Shown in pieces: positions 24,269-33,745 of a stretch of DNA of 64,000 bases; positions within the stretch are counted from its first letter, which is position 1; every line of letters begins with the position of its first letter. The position numbers and the translations under genes are program-made. The notes beneath the pieces were generated by a model. The model saw only the letters and a program-made list of their open reading frames with translations. It ran no database searches and had not been told where the DNA came from. Source of the stretch: Asticcacaulis sp. AND118 (GTDB lineage Bacteria > Pseudomonadota > Alphaproteobacteria > Caulobacterales > Caulobacteraceae); NCBI RefSeq assembly GCF_020535245.1, contig NZ_CP084911.1, positions 783,001 to 847,000 on the forward strand, given 5' to 3'.

Positions 24269-25432
24269 ATGATGGACCGCCGACAGCTTTTGATGGGCGC
24301 CGGAGGCCTGCCGCTGGCCGCCAGCGCCGCGTCCGCGCAAACGACCGGCCAAGCCGCAGGCAAAGCCCTCGGCCAGCCCCTGCCTAACGGTGTCGATCTG
24401 CCTGAACCGCCGAAGAAACGTCTTGGCTGGGCCGTGGTCGGCCTCGGCAACTACGCCATCAATCAGGTGATCCCCGGTTTCTTGCAGGCCGACGAATCGC
24501 GCCTGACCGCCTTCGTCTCCGGCAATCCGGCCAAGGCCAAAGACCTCGCCGAACGCTACGGCGTGTCGACAATCTACAGCTATGACGATTTCGACAAGAT
24601 TTCTGCCGACAAGGATATCCACTGCGTCTACATCGTCCTGCCGGTCGGACTGCACGCCGAATACACCATCCGCGCGCTTAAGGCCGGCAAGCACGTGCTC
24701 TGCGAAAAGCCCATGGCGTCGACGGTCGAGGAATGCGAAGCCATGATCGCTGCCGCCAGGGCCGCCAACCGCCAGTTGGGCGTGGCCTATCGCGTACATT
24801 TCGAGCCGCTCAATATTGAGGTCAAACGCCGCTGCGAAAAAGGCGAGTTGGGCGCGCTGCGTTATGTCACGGGCGATGCCGGCTTCAATGCCGATCCGAA
24901 ATATCCGCCGATGAAGTGGCGTCTGGAAAAGCCGCTGGCCGGCGGCGGCTCGATGTACGACATCGGCGTCTATGCGCTGAACGGCGCGCTGATGCTGATC
25001 GATCAGACGCCGGATACGGTATCGGCCGTCTATGCCTATCCCAGGGATGACCCGCGCTTTGCCACCGTCGAAGGCGGGGTCAACTGGCGCATGACCTTCC
25101 CGTCGGGCGTCAGCGCGCAGGGCTCTTCCTCCTATTGCTACGCCGGCGGTTCGCGCCTCAAGGTGTTCGGGGCAGAGGCCTCTATCTCGATGGACCCGGC
25201 GTCCGACTATTACGACAACCGCGCCAACTTGCACCGCGGCTGGGACCCCGGCACGCCCGTGCGCGCCGCGCCGCCCTTTACGCAATTCGCGGCTCAGGTC
25301 GACGGCTTTTCCCAGGCCGCGCGCAGCAACACGCCGCATCGTACGCCGGGTGAGATGGGCCTGCGCGATATCCGCCTGATTCAGGCCATGTACAGAAGCG
25401 CCGATCAAGGCGGCGCTGTGGTGAAAGTTTAA
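24269..25432 (+). CDS. Exported Gfo/Idh/MocA oxidoreductase, glucose-fructose oxidoreductase-like
   Basis: 387 aa. A Tat signal (MDRRQLLMGAGG) precedes a Rossmann domain (WAVVGLGNYA, about residue 55) and the EKP motif (HVLCEKPMAS, near 150) with the catalytic Lys. The C-terminal domain matches glucose-fructose oxidoreductases, which keep NADP bound and turn sugars into lactones in the periplasm while reducing a second sugar. It converges on an exported SMP-30 lactonase, which would open the product. Both share a LacI-type operator. The exact sugars are unknown. Confidence 0.85.
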   Translation: MMDRRQLLMGAGGLPLAASAASAQTTGQAAGKALGQPLPNGVDLPEPPKKRLGWAVVGLGNYAINQVIPGFLQADESRLTAFVSGNPAKAKDLAERYGVSTIYSYDDFDKISADKDIHCVYIVLPVGLHAEYTIRALKAGKHVLCEKPMASTVEECEAMIAAARAANRQLGVAYRVHFEPLNIEVKRRCEKGELGALRYVTGDAGFNADPKYPPMKWRLEKPLAGGGSMYDIGVYALNGALMLIDQTPDTVSAVYAYPRDDPRFATVEGGVNWRMTFPSGVSAQGSSSYCYAGGSRLKVFGAEASISMDPASDYYDNRANLHRGWDPGTPVRAAPPFTQFAAQVDGFSQAARSNTPHRTPGEMGLRDIRLIQAMYRSADQGGAVVKV

Positions 25433-25442
25433 GCGTCTAAGC

Positions 25443-25468
25443 CCCTCTCCCCGCAGGCGGGGAGAGGG
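25443..25468. terminator. Bidirectional hairpin between convergent genes
   Basis: CCCTCTCCCC (25443-25452) and GGGGAGAGGG (25459-25468) form a perfect 10-bp stem between the GFOR-like stop and the lactonase stop. The same C/G-rich stem type recurs elsewhere in the window. Confidence 0.65.
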
Positions 25469-25485
25469 TTAGGGTGAGAGGCATT

Positions 25486-26433
25486 TTACCCCGCAAAAGG
25501 CGTCGCCGGCAGGCCCGCGTGTCCGCGCAGGCGGGCCGGGGAAACCTCGAACAGCGTTCCGGCGACGGCCTTGTCCGGCGCATTTTCGGGCAGGAATTGC
25601 GCCGCCGAGCTGATATAGAGGTGGTCGAGCGCCGCCCCACCGAAGACCAGACTGGTGATCTGGGTCGCGGGCAGCGCGATCGAGAAATCGAGCGTGCCGT
25701 CCGTTTTAAAGCGGCTGACGCGACCGCCGCCGTAATGGGCGATCCAAACACCGCCCTGCGCATCTGTGGTCATGCCGTCAGGCGAACCCATATCCCCGTC
25801 GAACTTTACGAACACCCGCTTGTTCGACAGCGCGCCGTCCGCCGCCACATCGAAGGCGAAGACCGTCTTGTCGTAGGTTTCGGCGTGCCACAGGGTGCGC
25901 CCGTCCGGGCTGAAGGTCGGACCGTTGGCGCACAGATAGGGGCTGTCGGCTCGGGTCACCTTCAGGTCGGCGTCAACGCGGTAGAAGGCTCCGACTTTTT
26001 CTTTCCACTTGGTGTCCATGGTCCCGGTCCACAGGCGGCCTTTCGCATCGACCTTGCCGTCATTGAGGCGGGTATCGTCGCGCGTTTCCGGTCGCACCAG
26101 CAGGGTGAAGGTGCCCGCCTTGGGGTCGAAGGCGTAAACCCCGTCGCTGAGGCCCGCGATCAGGCCGCCGGATTTACGATCGGCAAGGAAGCACACCGGT
26201 TTAGGTGTCTTCCATGTCTGGATGTCACCGCTCTTGAGGTCGAGCGCGTAGATGGTCTGGCCTGAAATATTGACCCACAGGAGGCGCTTCAGTGCGGGCG
26301 ACCAGTAGGGACCTTCACCCAGCGCGTCGCCCGCGCCGGCCAGCCCGCGAATACCCCCCTCAGCGGCGCGGGCCTGAAGCGGCAGGGTGAGGGCGGCAAG
26401 CGCGAATCCGAGTCCATGACGGCGGGTAATCAT
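25486..26433 (-). CDS. Exported SMP-30/gluconolactonase-family lactonase
   Basis: 315 aa. A twin-arginine-like signal (MITRRHGLGFALAALTLP) ends near ARAAE. The six-bladed propeller shows the metal ligands expected of the family: Glu in LGEGPYW, Asn in RLNDGKVD, Asn in CANGPTFS and Asp in GSPDGMT. It should hydrolyse sugar lactones in the periplasm, downstream of the convergent GFOR-like enzyme. A LacI-type operator sits 50 bp before the start. Confidence 0.87.
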   Translation of the reverse strand: MITRRHGLGFALAALTLPLQARAAEGGIRGLAGAGDALGEGPYWSPALKRLLWVNISGQTIYALDLKSGDIQTWKTPKPVCFLADRKSGGLIAGLSDGVYAFDPKAGTFTLLVRPETRDDTRLNDGKVDAKGRLWTGTMDTKWKEKVGAFYRVDADLKVTRADSPYLCANGPTFSPDGRTLWHAETYDKTVFAFDVAADGALSNKRVFVKFDGDMGSPDGMTTDAQGGVWIAHYGGGRVSRFKTDGTLDFSIALPATQITSLVFGGAALDHLYISSAAQFLPENAPDKAVAGTLFEVSPARLRGHAGLPATPFAG

Positions 26434-26482
26434 CGGCGGTTTCCTCTGTCGGGAGGGCGCGTGTCGCCCTGCATTCTGATGG

Positions 26483-26496
26483 TGACAACGTTATCA
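26483..26496. promoter_or_regulatory. LacI-type operator before the lactonase gene
   Basis: TGACAACGTTATCA, a near-perfect dyad, 50 bp upstream of the start. Its minus-strand reading TGATAACGTTGTCAC matches the GFOR-like site. Confidence 0.65.
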
Positions 26497-26666
26497 TGTC
26501 GAATGACTGGGGAACAGCCGAAATCGAGTTTGAGGCGGCCCGGACGCCCTATAGTGTCAGCGTAATCATAAGCGGCGGTCCTGTCGCGCCTGATGGATTT
26601 GAGCCGACGCTACGCAACATAAGGCTGGGGGTGTGGAAAAGGCGGCATCTCTGTTGATGCCGTGAT

Positions 26667-27233
26667 TTATCTTACCGCCACCGCCTCGCGCACCGTATCG
26701 AGGATGGCATCGGACAGGGTCTCATCGTTCACGGCACGGGCCAGCGTCATAGCACCGATCAGGGTCGAAAGCTGGAGGATAGCCGTCTTCGGCGCCTCTT
26801 CGCCTGCCCCGCCGAACAGACGTTCAAGTACGTCGAGATAGCTCTTGAATTCTCTCGTAAAGGCGCTGCGCACGCTGTCGGATTGACGCGCGATGTCCGC
26901 GCACAGGGCCGGGTAGAGGCAGGCCATGTCCGGATGGTCGCGGTAGCGTTTCGACAGGTAACGCGTCACATAGGCCTCGGCTTCGCCGGCCGGGTTGTGC
27001 ACGCGCTTCTCTTCCAGTGACTGCGTGCGTTCCTTAACCCATTCGGCGCAGGTCTCGCCGATCAGCGCCTCTTTCGACGCGAAATAGTTATAAAAACCGC
27101 CGTGGGTCAGGCCCGCCGCCTGCATCACCTCGGCCACCTTCACCCCCTCAAAGCCCTTGAGCCGGAATAGCTCCGACGCGGCCTTGAGGATCAGTTGGCG
27201 GTTTTGCTCGACCTGTGCGCGCGAGGTTTTCAT
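26667..27233 (-). CDS. TetR-family regulator divergent from an MFS transporter
   Basis: 188 aa. The N-terminal HTH (EVMQAAGLTHGGFYNYFASKEAL, about residues 33-57) is followed by a helical effector domain of the type with a TetR_C tail. It is divergently transcribed from the MFS gene with 86 bp between them, and a perfect 14-bp palindrome lies in that gap. Local repression of itself and the transporter is the likely role. Confidence 0.87.
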   Translation of the reverse strand: MKTSRAQVEQNRQLILKAASELFRLKGFEGVKVAEVMQAAGLTHGGFYNYFASKEALIGETCAEWVKERTQSLEEKRVHNPAGEAEAYVTRYLSKRYRDHPDMACLYPALCADIARQSDSVRSAFTREFKSYLDVLERLFGGAGEEAPKTAILQLSTLIGAMTLARAVNDETLSDAILDTVREAVAVR

Positions 27234-27289
27234 GAACGCTCCGTGAAACGGGACCTTGACTTTACATGATGGCTGTCATTAATGCAAAT

Positions 27290-27303
27290 ATGATGATCAT
27301 CAT
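27290..27303. promoter_or_regulatory. Perfect palindrome in the tetR-MFS intergenic region
   Basis: ATGATGATCATCAT is its own reverse complement and lies 17 bp before the MFS start. A looser ATGAT/GTCAT repeat lies just upstream. It is the probable operator for the divergent TetR protein. Confidence 0.65.
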
Positions 27304-27319
27304 GTAAAAGGAGCGCAGC

Positions 27320-28576
27320 ATGGTATCCTCGGCACTGGCGAAAGGCCTTGAGCGCCGCCATATCCATTATGGCTGGGTCGTCATGGTGGTGACCTTCCTG
27401 ACCATGCTGACCACAGCCTGCGCGCTGGGCGCGCCGGGCGTGCTGATGCCGCCTCTGGCCAGGGAGTTCGGCTGGACCACAGCGGAGATTTCCGGTGCGC
27501 TGGCCGTGCGGCTGGTGCTGTTCGGTCTGATCGCGCCCTTTGCCGCCGTCCTTATGCTGCGTTTCGGGCTCAAGCGCGTGGTCGGGTCGGCGCTGGTGCT
27601 GATCGTGGCCGGGCTCGGCCTGTCCCTGATGATGGGTGAACTGTGGCAGTTGCTGCTGCTGTGGGGGATCATGGTCGGCTGCGGCGCCGGCATGACCGCC
27701 ATGGTGCTGGGCGCGACCGTGGCCAGCCGCTGGTTCGTCGAGCGGCGCGGTTTGGTGGTCGGCATTCTGGCCGCCAGCAGCGCCACGGGGCAACTGGCCT
27801 TTCTGCCGGTCATCGCGGCCATATCCGAGGCGGCGGGCTGGCGTATGGCGCTGGTGCTGGTTTGCGCCCTGCTGGCCGTGGCGCTGATCATGGTCCTGGT
27901 CTTCATGCGCGACCGTCCCGACGATGTGGGGCTGCGCGCCTATGGTGAGACGGAGCCGGTCGCTGCGCCGCCCGCCGCTGCCGTGACGCCCTTCGGCGCG
28001 TTGCGCGAAGCCTCGCGCAGCGGCACCTTCTGGGTGCTGTTTCTGACCTTCTTCATCTGCGGCGCGTCGACCAACGGCCTGATCCAGACCCACTTCGTCT
28101 CCTTCTGCGGCGACTTCGGTATGACGGCGGTCACCGCGGCCTCGGTGCTGGCCCTGATGGGGGTGTTCGATCTGTTCGGCACGGTGGGCTCGGGCTGGCT
28201 GTCGGATCGTTACGACCCGCGCTGGCTGCTGTTCATCTATTACGGCCTGCGTGGCATCGCGCTGCTCTTCCTGCCGGAATCGACCTTCACTGTGATGGGG
28301 CTGACGCCGTTCGCCATCTTCTACGGACTCGACTGGATCGCCACGGTGCCGCCGACGCTCAAGCTGACGGCCCAGCGCTTCGGTCGGGAGAAGGCGGGGG
28401 TGGTCTTCGGCTGGATCTTCGCCGGGCACCAACTGGGCGCAGCCTCCATTGCCTTCTTCGCCGGTTGGGTGCGCACGGCCTATGACACCTATGTCTATGC
28501 CCTGCTGATCGCGGGCGGCCTGTGCCTGATTGCGGCCGCCCTATCGCTGATGGCGCAGAAACCGAAGCTCGCTTGA
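27320..28576 (+). CDS. MFS transporter, OxlT/monocarboxylate-like
   Basis: 418 aa with about 12 transmembrane helices and a central cytoplasmic loop (MRDRPDDVGLRAYGE). The DRPDDVGL motif after helix 6 and the RFGLKR loop after helix 2 are typical of the oxalate/formate and monocarboxylate antiporter branch. AAGGAG precedes the ATG. A divergent TetR gene suggests that the exported or imported compound induces it; the substrate is unknown. Confidence 0.88.
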   Translation: MVSSALAKGLERRHIHYGWVVMVVTFLTMLTTACALGAPGVLMPPLAREFGWTTAEISGALAVRLVLFGLIAPFAAVLMLRFGLKRVVGSALVLIVAGLGLSLMMGELWQLLLLWGIMVGCGAGMTAMVLGATVASRWFVERRGLVVGILAASSATGQLAFLPVIAAISEAAGWRMALVLVCALLAVALIMVLVFMRDRPDDVGLRAYGETEPVAAPPAAAVTPFGALREASRSGTFWVLFLTFFICGASTNGLIQTHFVSFCGDFGMTAVTAASVLALMGVFDLFGTVGSGWLSDRYDPRWLLFIYYGLRGIALLFLPESTFTVMGLTPFAIFYGLDWIATVPPTLKLTAQRFGREKAGVVFGWIFAGHQLGAASIAFFAGWVRTAYDTYVYALLIAGGLCLIAAALSLMAQKPKLA

Positions 28577-28592
28577 TTTAATAAAAACACGT

Positions 28593-28612
28593 TGCATATA
28601 TTTGTATATGCA
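28593..28612. terminator. AT-rich hairpin between convergent genes
   Basis: TGCATATA (28593-28600) and TATATGCA (28605-28612) are perfect arms, followed on the plus strand by GGTTCTTTTGTCTTT. It lies after the MFS stop and before the convergent autotransporter stop. Confidence 0.55.
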
Positions 28613-28654
28613 GGTTCTTTTGTCTTTATCTCGTGTGATGCGCGAGGTGGCGGA

Positions 28655-31600
28655 TCAGAATTTGAACCCGGTGCGAAGACTCAGTTTGTAATTGCTGTAT
28701 TCACTATATTTTTCGCCTTCAGCCTCAAGCGATAGGTAACCGTATTCGTTGCCGGCCAACATGCGCAGCCCGACGACCGGCGCGCCGCCTTTCAGGTCGC
28801 CGCCCGACAGCGTGAAGGCGTCGCCGCCGGTGAAGCGGGCCACCGTATCGTCGACCTTGACCGAGAAGTTGTTGCGGTAACCGACCCAGACTTCCGGCTG
28901 GAACAACGCCTTGCGGTCGCTGCGCCCCAGGCTCAGCAACGCCGAAGCCGTGGCGATATGGCTCTGGCGTTCATCGACGCTGAGGTCGAAGGCCGTACCG
29001 CCGCCGTCCTCGTCGCGTCCGTCTTCCTTGAGGCCGTAATAGTCGACCGAGACCAGCGGTTTGAGACTGACCGGACCGAGGGTGGCGCGGTACGACGCCC
29101 CGGTGCTGCCCGAAACGCTGTAGCCATTCCACTTGGCCTTGGCGGTGAGGGTGTTGGCCGAGCCGACCATCTGGCGCTCGCTTTTGAAAAACGCGCCACC
29201 GACCCCGCCGCTCAACCACGCGCGCAGGCCGCCACTTTCCAGACGCCAGTAGCCGCCGACGGTGAAGTCCGCCGCCGATGAGGTCTCGTAGGCCGTGGCG
29301 TAGGAGTCCTTTGGCGTGGCCGCCGTATAGCTGATGAACAGGCCCGTCGCCTGACCGTAGCCCAGGCCGCGCTCGATCCCGCCCCCGAAGCTGAAACCGG
29401 TGGCCTCGAAGCCCAGCGTCTGGCCGCGGTCGCGGCTCAACTGATAGCCTTCTTCCTGCAGCCAGTAGTGCGTTTCGCCCATACCGGGCAGGATCGACTG
29501 CTTCTCGATCGAGCGCGTCACGGCTTCGCGGCCGCGCGACAGGGACAGCAGGTTCTCGCCTGAAAAATCGGGCAGGAAGGCGGCGTAGGTGCTGACGAAG
29601 GTCGACTCGGTCGTCGCCGACAGCAGGGTCGAGGTCGTGTCGTCGTCGGTCGCCGCCGCCGTCAACACGGCCCCCAAGGCTCCGTATTCGTTGACGCTCA
29701 GGCCGGACTCGGACTGTGTACGCAGGCGGAAGTCGGCATAGAGGCCGTTATTGGCACTGCCGGTCGACAGGGTGGCCTTGTACAGCCACGGCACCTTCTC
29801 GTCCATGTCATTGAGGTCCAATGTCCCGTAGTCGATATTGGCGCCGGTGATCAGGGTGAAGCGCGTCGGCGTCTGGATGATCTTGTCGAGCGTCAGATAG
29901 ATGGCCGCACCATCGTCGAAGACGGTCGTCCCGTTATTGATCAGAAGCGCGCTGGTCGGATTGGCGGTGGACAGCCCCATATAAAGCTCGCCCTCGCTGC
30001 CCAGATGCAGGGAAGACAGGGTCACCTGCGTGCCGGTGGCTAGCGCCAGACGGCCGTTTTCGACATCGATGGCCACCGTGCCCGCGCCCGTCAGCTTGCC
30101 GATCACAATGCCTTCGTCGTCGATATTCAGGCTGTTGCTCCCCGCGCCGAAATCGATATTGCCGTAGATATAGCCGTTCGAGACGTTGATGACGTCATTG
30201 CCCGAACCGAGCTTGATGTCCCCGGAAATATAGGGGAGGGCATAGTCGTCATCGTCCAGGTGGGCGTTGACCAGATCGATCGTCGTCGCCACGCCGTTGG
30301 CGCTCAGATCGATGGCGACGGGCCGGTTGACGGCGGTGTCGGTCACGTCGTCTTCGTCCTCATCGCCTGGCGTGATGCCGGCCGAAATGCTGCCGTTGAT
30401 GACGAGGGAGGTCAGGGTGTTCGATGTGTCGCGCAGCGCCGTGGCATTGGCTGTGGTGCCGTAGCCGGCGGCTGACAGGGCACCGCCCGTTTCGATCTTC
30501 AGCGTGTTCAGCGTCGCGCCCCAGTCGATATCGAGGCCGTAAGCGGTGTCGGAATTGGTTGTGGTCGTGCTGGCCCCCAGAGAGCCGGACAGGTTCAGCG
30601 TGCCGACCTGCGCGCCGCTTTTGAGCGCCAGACCGGTGGCCGTACCCTCATAGGCGGTCGCGCCGACCGAGCCGGACAAGCCGATACCGTTGGTGACCAC
30701 GACATCGTAGCCGAGACCCGCGATCTGCACCGCCGTAGCGTTGACGCCTTCGTAGATGCCGTAGGCGGCGACCGAGCCGCGGATGTCGAGGCCATAGGTG
30801 CGGCTCGAATAGTCGTCAGTCGCGTTTTCGTTATAGCTGATGGCGCCCAGCGTGATGGCCTGGGTATCGGAGCCGATCAGGAGGGCCGGGGCCGCGCCGT
30901 ACTGGGCAATGGAGGCCGTGCCTTCCTCGGTGTCTTCGATGCCGTTGCCGTTCTCGTCGGTATTGTCGTCGTCCTCGCTGGTGACGGCGGCATTGAGCAG
31001 CACGCCGCCGGTGACGTTGTTGGAAATCTGCACCGCCGACTTCGCCTGATAGAGGTCGTCGGCGTCCAGCAGATCGAGATAGTCGTCGTCGAGGCTGGAA
31101 TAGCGGTAGCCGATAGTGGTGACGCTGGCGTCGAGGATCAGCGCGCCATCGATGCGACCGGACAGTTCGATGGCCTGCGCGTCCTTGCCCTGGGCCGATA
31201 CAGAGCCGCTGATATAGACCTGACCGGTCTGGGTGCCGCGCAGGGCGATGCCGCGCGCATCGTCGCCGAGCACGCTGATGGTGCCGTCGAACAGGAAGTC
31301 GCCGACATGGCCGTTTTCGAACAGGATGGCGGCGGATTGATTGCCTTCGACGGTGATGGCGGCGTCGATGTCCACCGCGCCGGTCAGCAGATCCGTGGCG
31401 CGGATGCCGTAGCGGTTGGTCCCTTCGGCGAAGACCCCGTCGACAATATCGTCGTCATTCGTGTCTTCGGCCGTGTAGTCGTCGGTGACGGTAATGGTGC
31501 CGGATATGTCGAGGTCGCTCGTGCGCGCGCCATCGATCAGAATGCCGGTCGAACCGCTGTCGGAAGACGACATGGTGATCACGCCGTTGAGGATCAGATC

Positions 31601-31810
31601 GTTGTCGGAATCGATGGTGATGGCCGTGCCGCTGGTCAGGGTGATCGTCGCGGCATCGGTTACGTCTATATCGTCCGCCGCGCCGTTATTGACCGTCGCG
31701 GTTTTCAGCGGTGTGGTCGTTGCCGTCGAGATCGTGGTGGTGGCCAGAGCCGGCGCGGCGGCTAAGATAAGGGCGAGGGCAGTGGCGGACAGGAGTAGAG
31801 AGCGGCGCAT
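28655..31810 (-). CDS. Autotransporter with beta-helix passenger
   Basis: 1051 aa, type V secretion. A Sec signal peptide ends at APALA (residue 23). A long Thr/Asp/Gly-rich passenger (about 25-720) shows repeated short beta rungs such as ITVDGTI- and GDIDFGAG-like units, with many Asp-rich turns (DDDDNTDENGNG) that could bind calcium. The C-terminal beta-barrel (about 780-1051) ends with the canonical aromatic residue (TGFKF). The function of the passenger is unknown; adhesion is common for this family. The ribosome site lies inside a stem-loop directly upstream. Confidence 0.88.
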   Translation of the reverse strand: MRRSLLLSATALALILAAAPALATTTISTATTTPLKTATVNNGAADDIDVTDAATITLTSGTAITIDSDNDLILNGVITMSSSDSGSTGILIDGARTSDLDISGTITVTDDYTAEDTNDDDIVDGVFAEGTNRYGIRATDLLTGAVDIDAAITVEGNQSAAILFENGHVGDFLFDGTISVLGDDARGIALRGTQTGQVYISGSVSAQGKDAQAIELSGRIDGALILDASVTTIGYRYSSLDDDYLDLLDADDLYQAKSAVQISNNVTGGVLLNAAVTSEDDDNTDENGNGIEDTEEGTASIAQYGAAPALLIGSDTQAITLGAISYNENATDDYSSRTYGLDIRGSVAAYGIYEGVNATAVQIAGLGYDVVVTNGIGLSGSVGATAYEGTATGLALKSGAQVGTLNLSGSLGASTTTTNSDTAYGLDIDWGATLNTLKIETGGALSAAGYGTTANATALRDTSNTLTSLVINGSISAGITPGDEDEDDVTDTAVNRPVAIDLSANGVATTIDLVNAHLDDDDYALPYISGDIKLGSGNDVINVSNGYIYGNIDFGAGSNSLNIDDEGIVIGKLTGAGTVAIDVENGRLALATGTQVTLSSLHLGSEGELYMGLSTANPTSALLINNGTTVFDDGAAIYLTLDKIIQTPTRFTLITGANIDYGTLDLNDMDEKVPWLYKATLSTGSANNGLYADFRLRTQSESGLSVNEYGALGAVLTAAATDDDTTSTLLSATTESTFVSTYAAFLPDFSGENLLSLSRGREAVTRSIEKQSILPGMGETHYWLQEEGYQLSRDRGQTLGFEATGFSFGGGIERGLGYGQATGLFISYTAATPKDSYATAYETSSAADFTVGGYWRLESGGLRAWLSGGVGGAFFKSERQMVGSANTLTAKAKWNGYSVSGSTGASYRATLGPVSLKPLVSVDYYGLKEDGRDEDGGGTAFDLSVDERQSHIATASALLSLGRSDRKALFQPEVWVGYRNNFSVKVDDTVARFTGGDAFTLSGGDLKGGAPVVGLRMLAGNEYGYLSLEAEGEKYSEYSNYKLSLRTGFKF

Positions 31811-31816
31811 GATCGA

Positions 31817-31844
31817 CCTTGGCGGGGAATGACAGTCGCCAAGG
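31817..31844 (-). promoter_or_regulatory. 5' UTR stem that hides the autotransporter ribosome site
   Basis: On the minus strand CCTTGGCG (31844-31837) pairs perfectly with CGCCAAGG (31824-31817). The AAGG at the end of the second arm is the Shine-Dalgarno, six bases before the ATG at 31810. Translation may need stem opening by temperature, a protein or an sRNA. Confidence 0.55.
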
Positions 31845-32119
31845 GCCTAAAGCGCCGCTGAGGCCGTAGCAGGGCCTTAAAATTGCGCGCAGGTCGCAAA
31901 GTGTCAGGTTTGCAATCGTCGGGACGCCACGCCCTGATTGCGGTGTGCCGCCGGTCTACGGCCTGAGGGACGGCCTGAACATGGAGACCGGGATGGTCCA
32001 ACCTGGGCGCAGGTAGAGGGTCAAAAAGCCACGGGCGTCTCAGACGGACTTCCCGCGTTCAGAAAACCGTCGCAACCGATTGATAGTGTCGCAAGATTGG
32101 GCGGTCAGGCGGGGCGGCG

Positions 32120-33745
32120 GTGATTTCGAGATTCTTCATCCTTCAGACGGTGTGGCTTTTGACGCTTGCCTGTGCGGCGGGCGGCTATTGGATCGACGCG
32201 CGGTTGTGGTGGGGCCTGACCACCCTGGCACCGCTGAGCCTGATCGGTCTGCGTGACCTGACCCAGACCTCGCACGCCATCTTGCGCAACTATCCGATTA
32301 TCGGACATGTGCGCTTCATCCTTGAGGCCGTGCGCCCGGAAATCCGTCAGTACCTGATCGAGGACGATCGCGACCCGGTGCCCTTCACCCGCGAGCAGCG
32401 GGCGCTGGTTTATCGGCGCGCCAAGAACGTCTCGGACAAGCTGCCCTTCGGCACCATCCGCGACGTCAATGCCGTGGGCTATGGCTGGATTTCGCATTCG
32501 CTGCGGCCGTCGAAGATCGCCTCCAGCGACTTCCGTATCGGCATCGGCGGACGCGACTGCGAAAAGCCCTACTTCGCCTCGGTGCTCAACATCTCAGGCA
32601 CCAGCTTCGGCGCGGTGTCGTCCAACGCCATCATGGCCTTCAACAAGGGAGCGAAGCTGGGCGGCTTTGCCCACAATACTGGTGAAGGGGCGATATCGAA
32701 ACACCACCGGAAATACGGCGGCGACCTGATCTGGCAGATCGCTTCCGGTTATTTCGGTTGTCGCACCCCGGATGGCGAGTTCGATCCGGACGCCTTTGCG
32801 CGCACCGCCGCCCTCGATCAGGTCAAGATGATCGAACTGAAGCTCAGCCAGGGGGCCAAGCCGGGCCACGGCGGCGTCCTGCCGCGCGCCAAGATTACCG
32901 GCGAAATCGCCCGCACCCGCCTGATCGACCGCACGCAGGACTGCGTTTCCCCTGCGGCCCATCCGGCCTTTTCGACGCCGCGCCAGATGATGCAGTTTGT
33001 CGCCGAATTGCGCCGCCTGTCGGGCGGCAAGCCGGTGGGTCTGAAGCTTGCCGTCGGCCATCGCTCGGAATTTCTGGCGCTGGTCAAGGCCATGCTGGCC
33101 ACGGGCATACTGCCGGACTTCATCGTGGTCGACGGCGGAGAGGGTGGCACCGGGGCCGCACCGGTTGAGTTGTCGAACCATGTCGGCCTGCCGCTGGTCG
33201 AAGGCTTGAGCTTCGTGCACAATGCGCTGGTGGGGGCCGGGCTGCGCGGTCATATCCGCATCGGCGCCTCGGGCAAGGTCGTCTCGGCCTTTGACTTTTG
33301 CCGCGTGCATGCGCTGGGGGCCGATTTCGTGATGGCGGCGCGTGCCTTCATGTTCGCCGCCGGCTGTATTCAGGCCCGCGCCTGCCACACCAACCACTGC
33401 CCGACCGGTGTGACGACGCAGTCGTGGTGGCGCAAGCGGGCGCTGGTGGTCAGGGACAAGGCTCCGCGCGTGCAGCAGTATCACCGCAACACCTTGAAAG
33501 CCCTGTCGGAAATGCTGGCGGCGGCGGGGCTCAGCCACCCGCGTGACCTCAAGCCGTGGCACCTGCACGTGCGCGCCACCAATGGCGAAGTGGTGCGCGG
33601 CGATGTGGCTTTCCCGCATGTCGAACCGGGCGCCATTCTCAATGGCACAGCGCGCGAAGGTCTGATGAAACAGTGGCACCGCGCCCAGATCGATACGTTC
33701 GAACCGCTGGACGAAGAAATCGTCGAGCAGATGCTGAAGGGTTAA
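32120..33745 (+). CDS. Membrane-anchored FMN-binding glutamate synthase-like protein
   Basis: 541 aa. Two hydrophobic segments at the N-terminus (about residues 5-50) precede a GltS-type FMN barrel: ISKHHRKYGGDLIWQI, then the FMN/product region VVDGGEGGTGAAP and a Cys-rich C-terminal stretch (CIQARACHTNHCPTGV) that could bind an iron-sulfur cluster as in GltB. It lacks the amidotransferase and GXGXG domains, so it is not a full glutamate synthase; its reaction is unknown. The start is a GTG; no in-frame ATG lies nearby. Confidence 0.82.
   Translation: MISRFFILQTVWLLTLACAAGGYWIDARLWWGLTTLAPLSLIGLRDLTQTSHAILRNYPIIGHVRFILEAVRPEIRQYLIEDDRDPVPFTREQRALVYRRAKNVSDKLPFGTIRDVNAVGYGWISHSLRPSKIASSDFRIGIGGRDCEKPYFASVLNISGTSFGAVSSNAIMAFNKGAKLGGFAHNTGEGAISKHHRKYGGDLIWQIASGYFGCRTPDGEFDPDAFARTAALDQVKMIELKLSQGAKPGHGGVLPRAKITGEIARTRLIDRTQDCVSPAAHPAFSTPRQMMQFVAELRRLSGGKPVGLKLAVGHRSEFLALVKAMLATGILPDFIVVDGGEGGTGAAPVELSNHVGLPLVEGLSFVHNALVGAGLRGHIRIGASGKVVSAFDFCRVHALGADFVMAARAFMFAAGCIQARACHTNHCPTGVTTQSWWRKRALVVRDKAPRVQQYHRNTLKALSEMLAAAGLSHPRDLKPWHLHVRATNGEVVRGDVAFPHVEPGAILNGTAREGLMKQWHRAQIDTFEPLDEEIVEQMLKG

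Noticed and set aside
27230-28432. 400-codon minus-strand reading opposite the MFS transporter
   Set aside because: Gln/His/Arg-rich shadow of a clear 12-helix protein.
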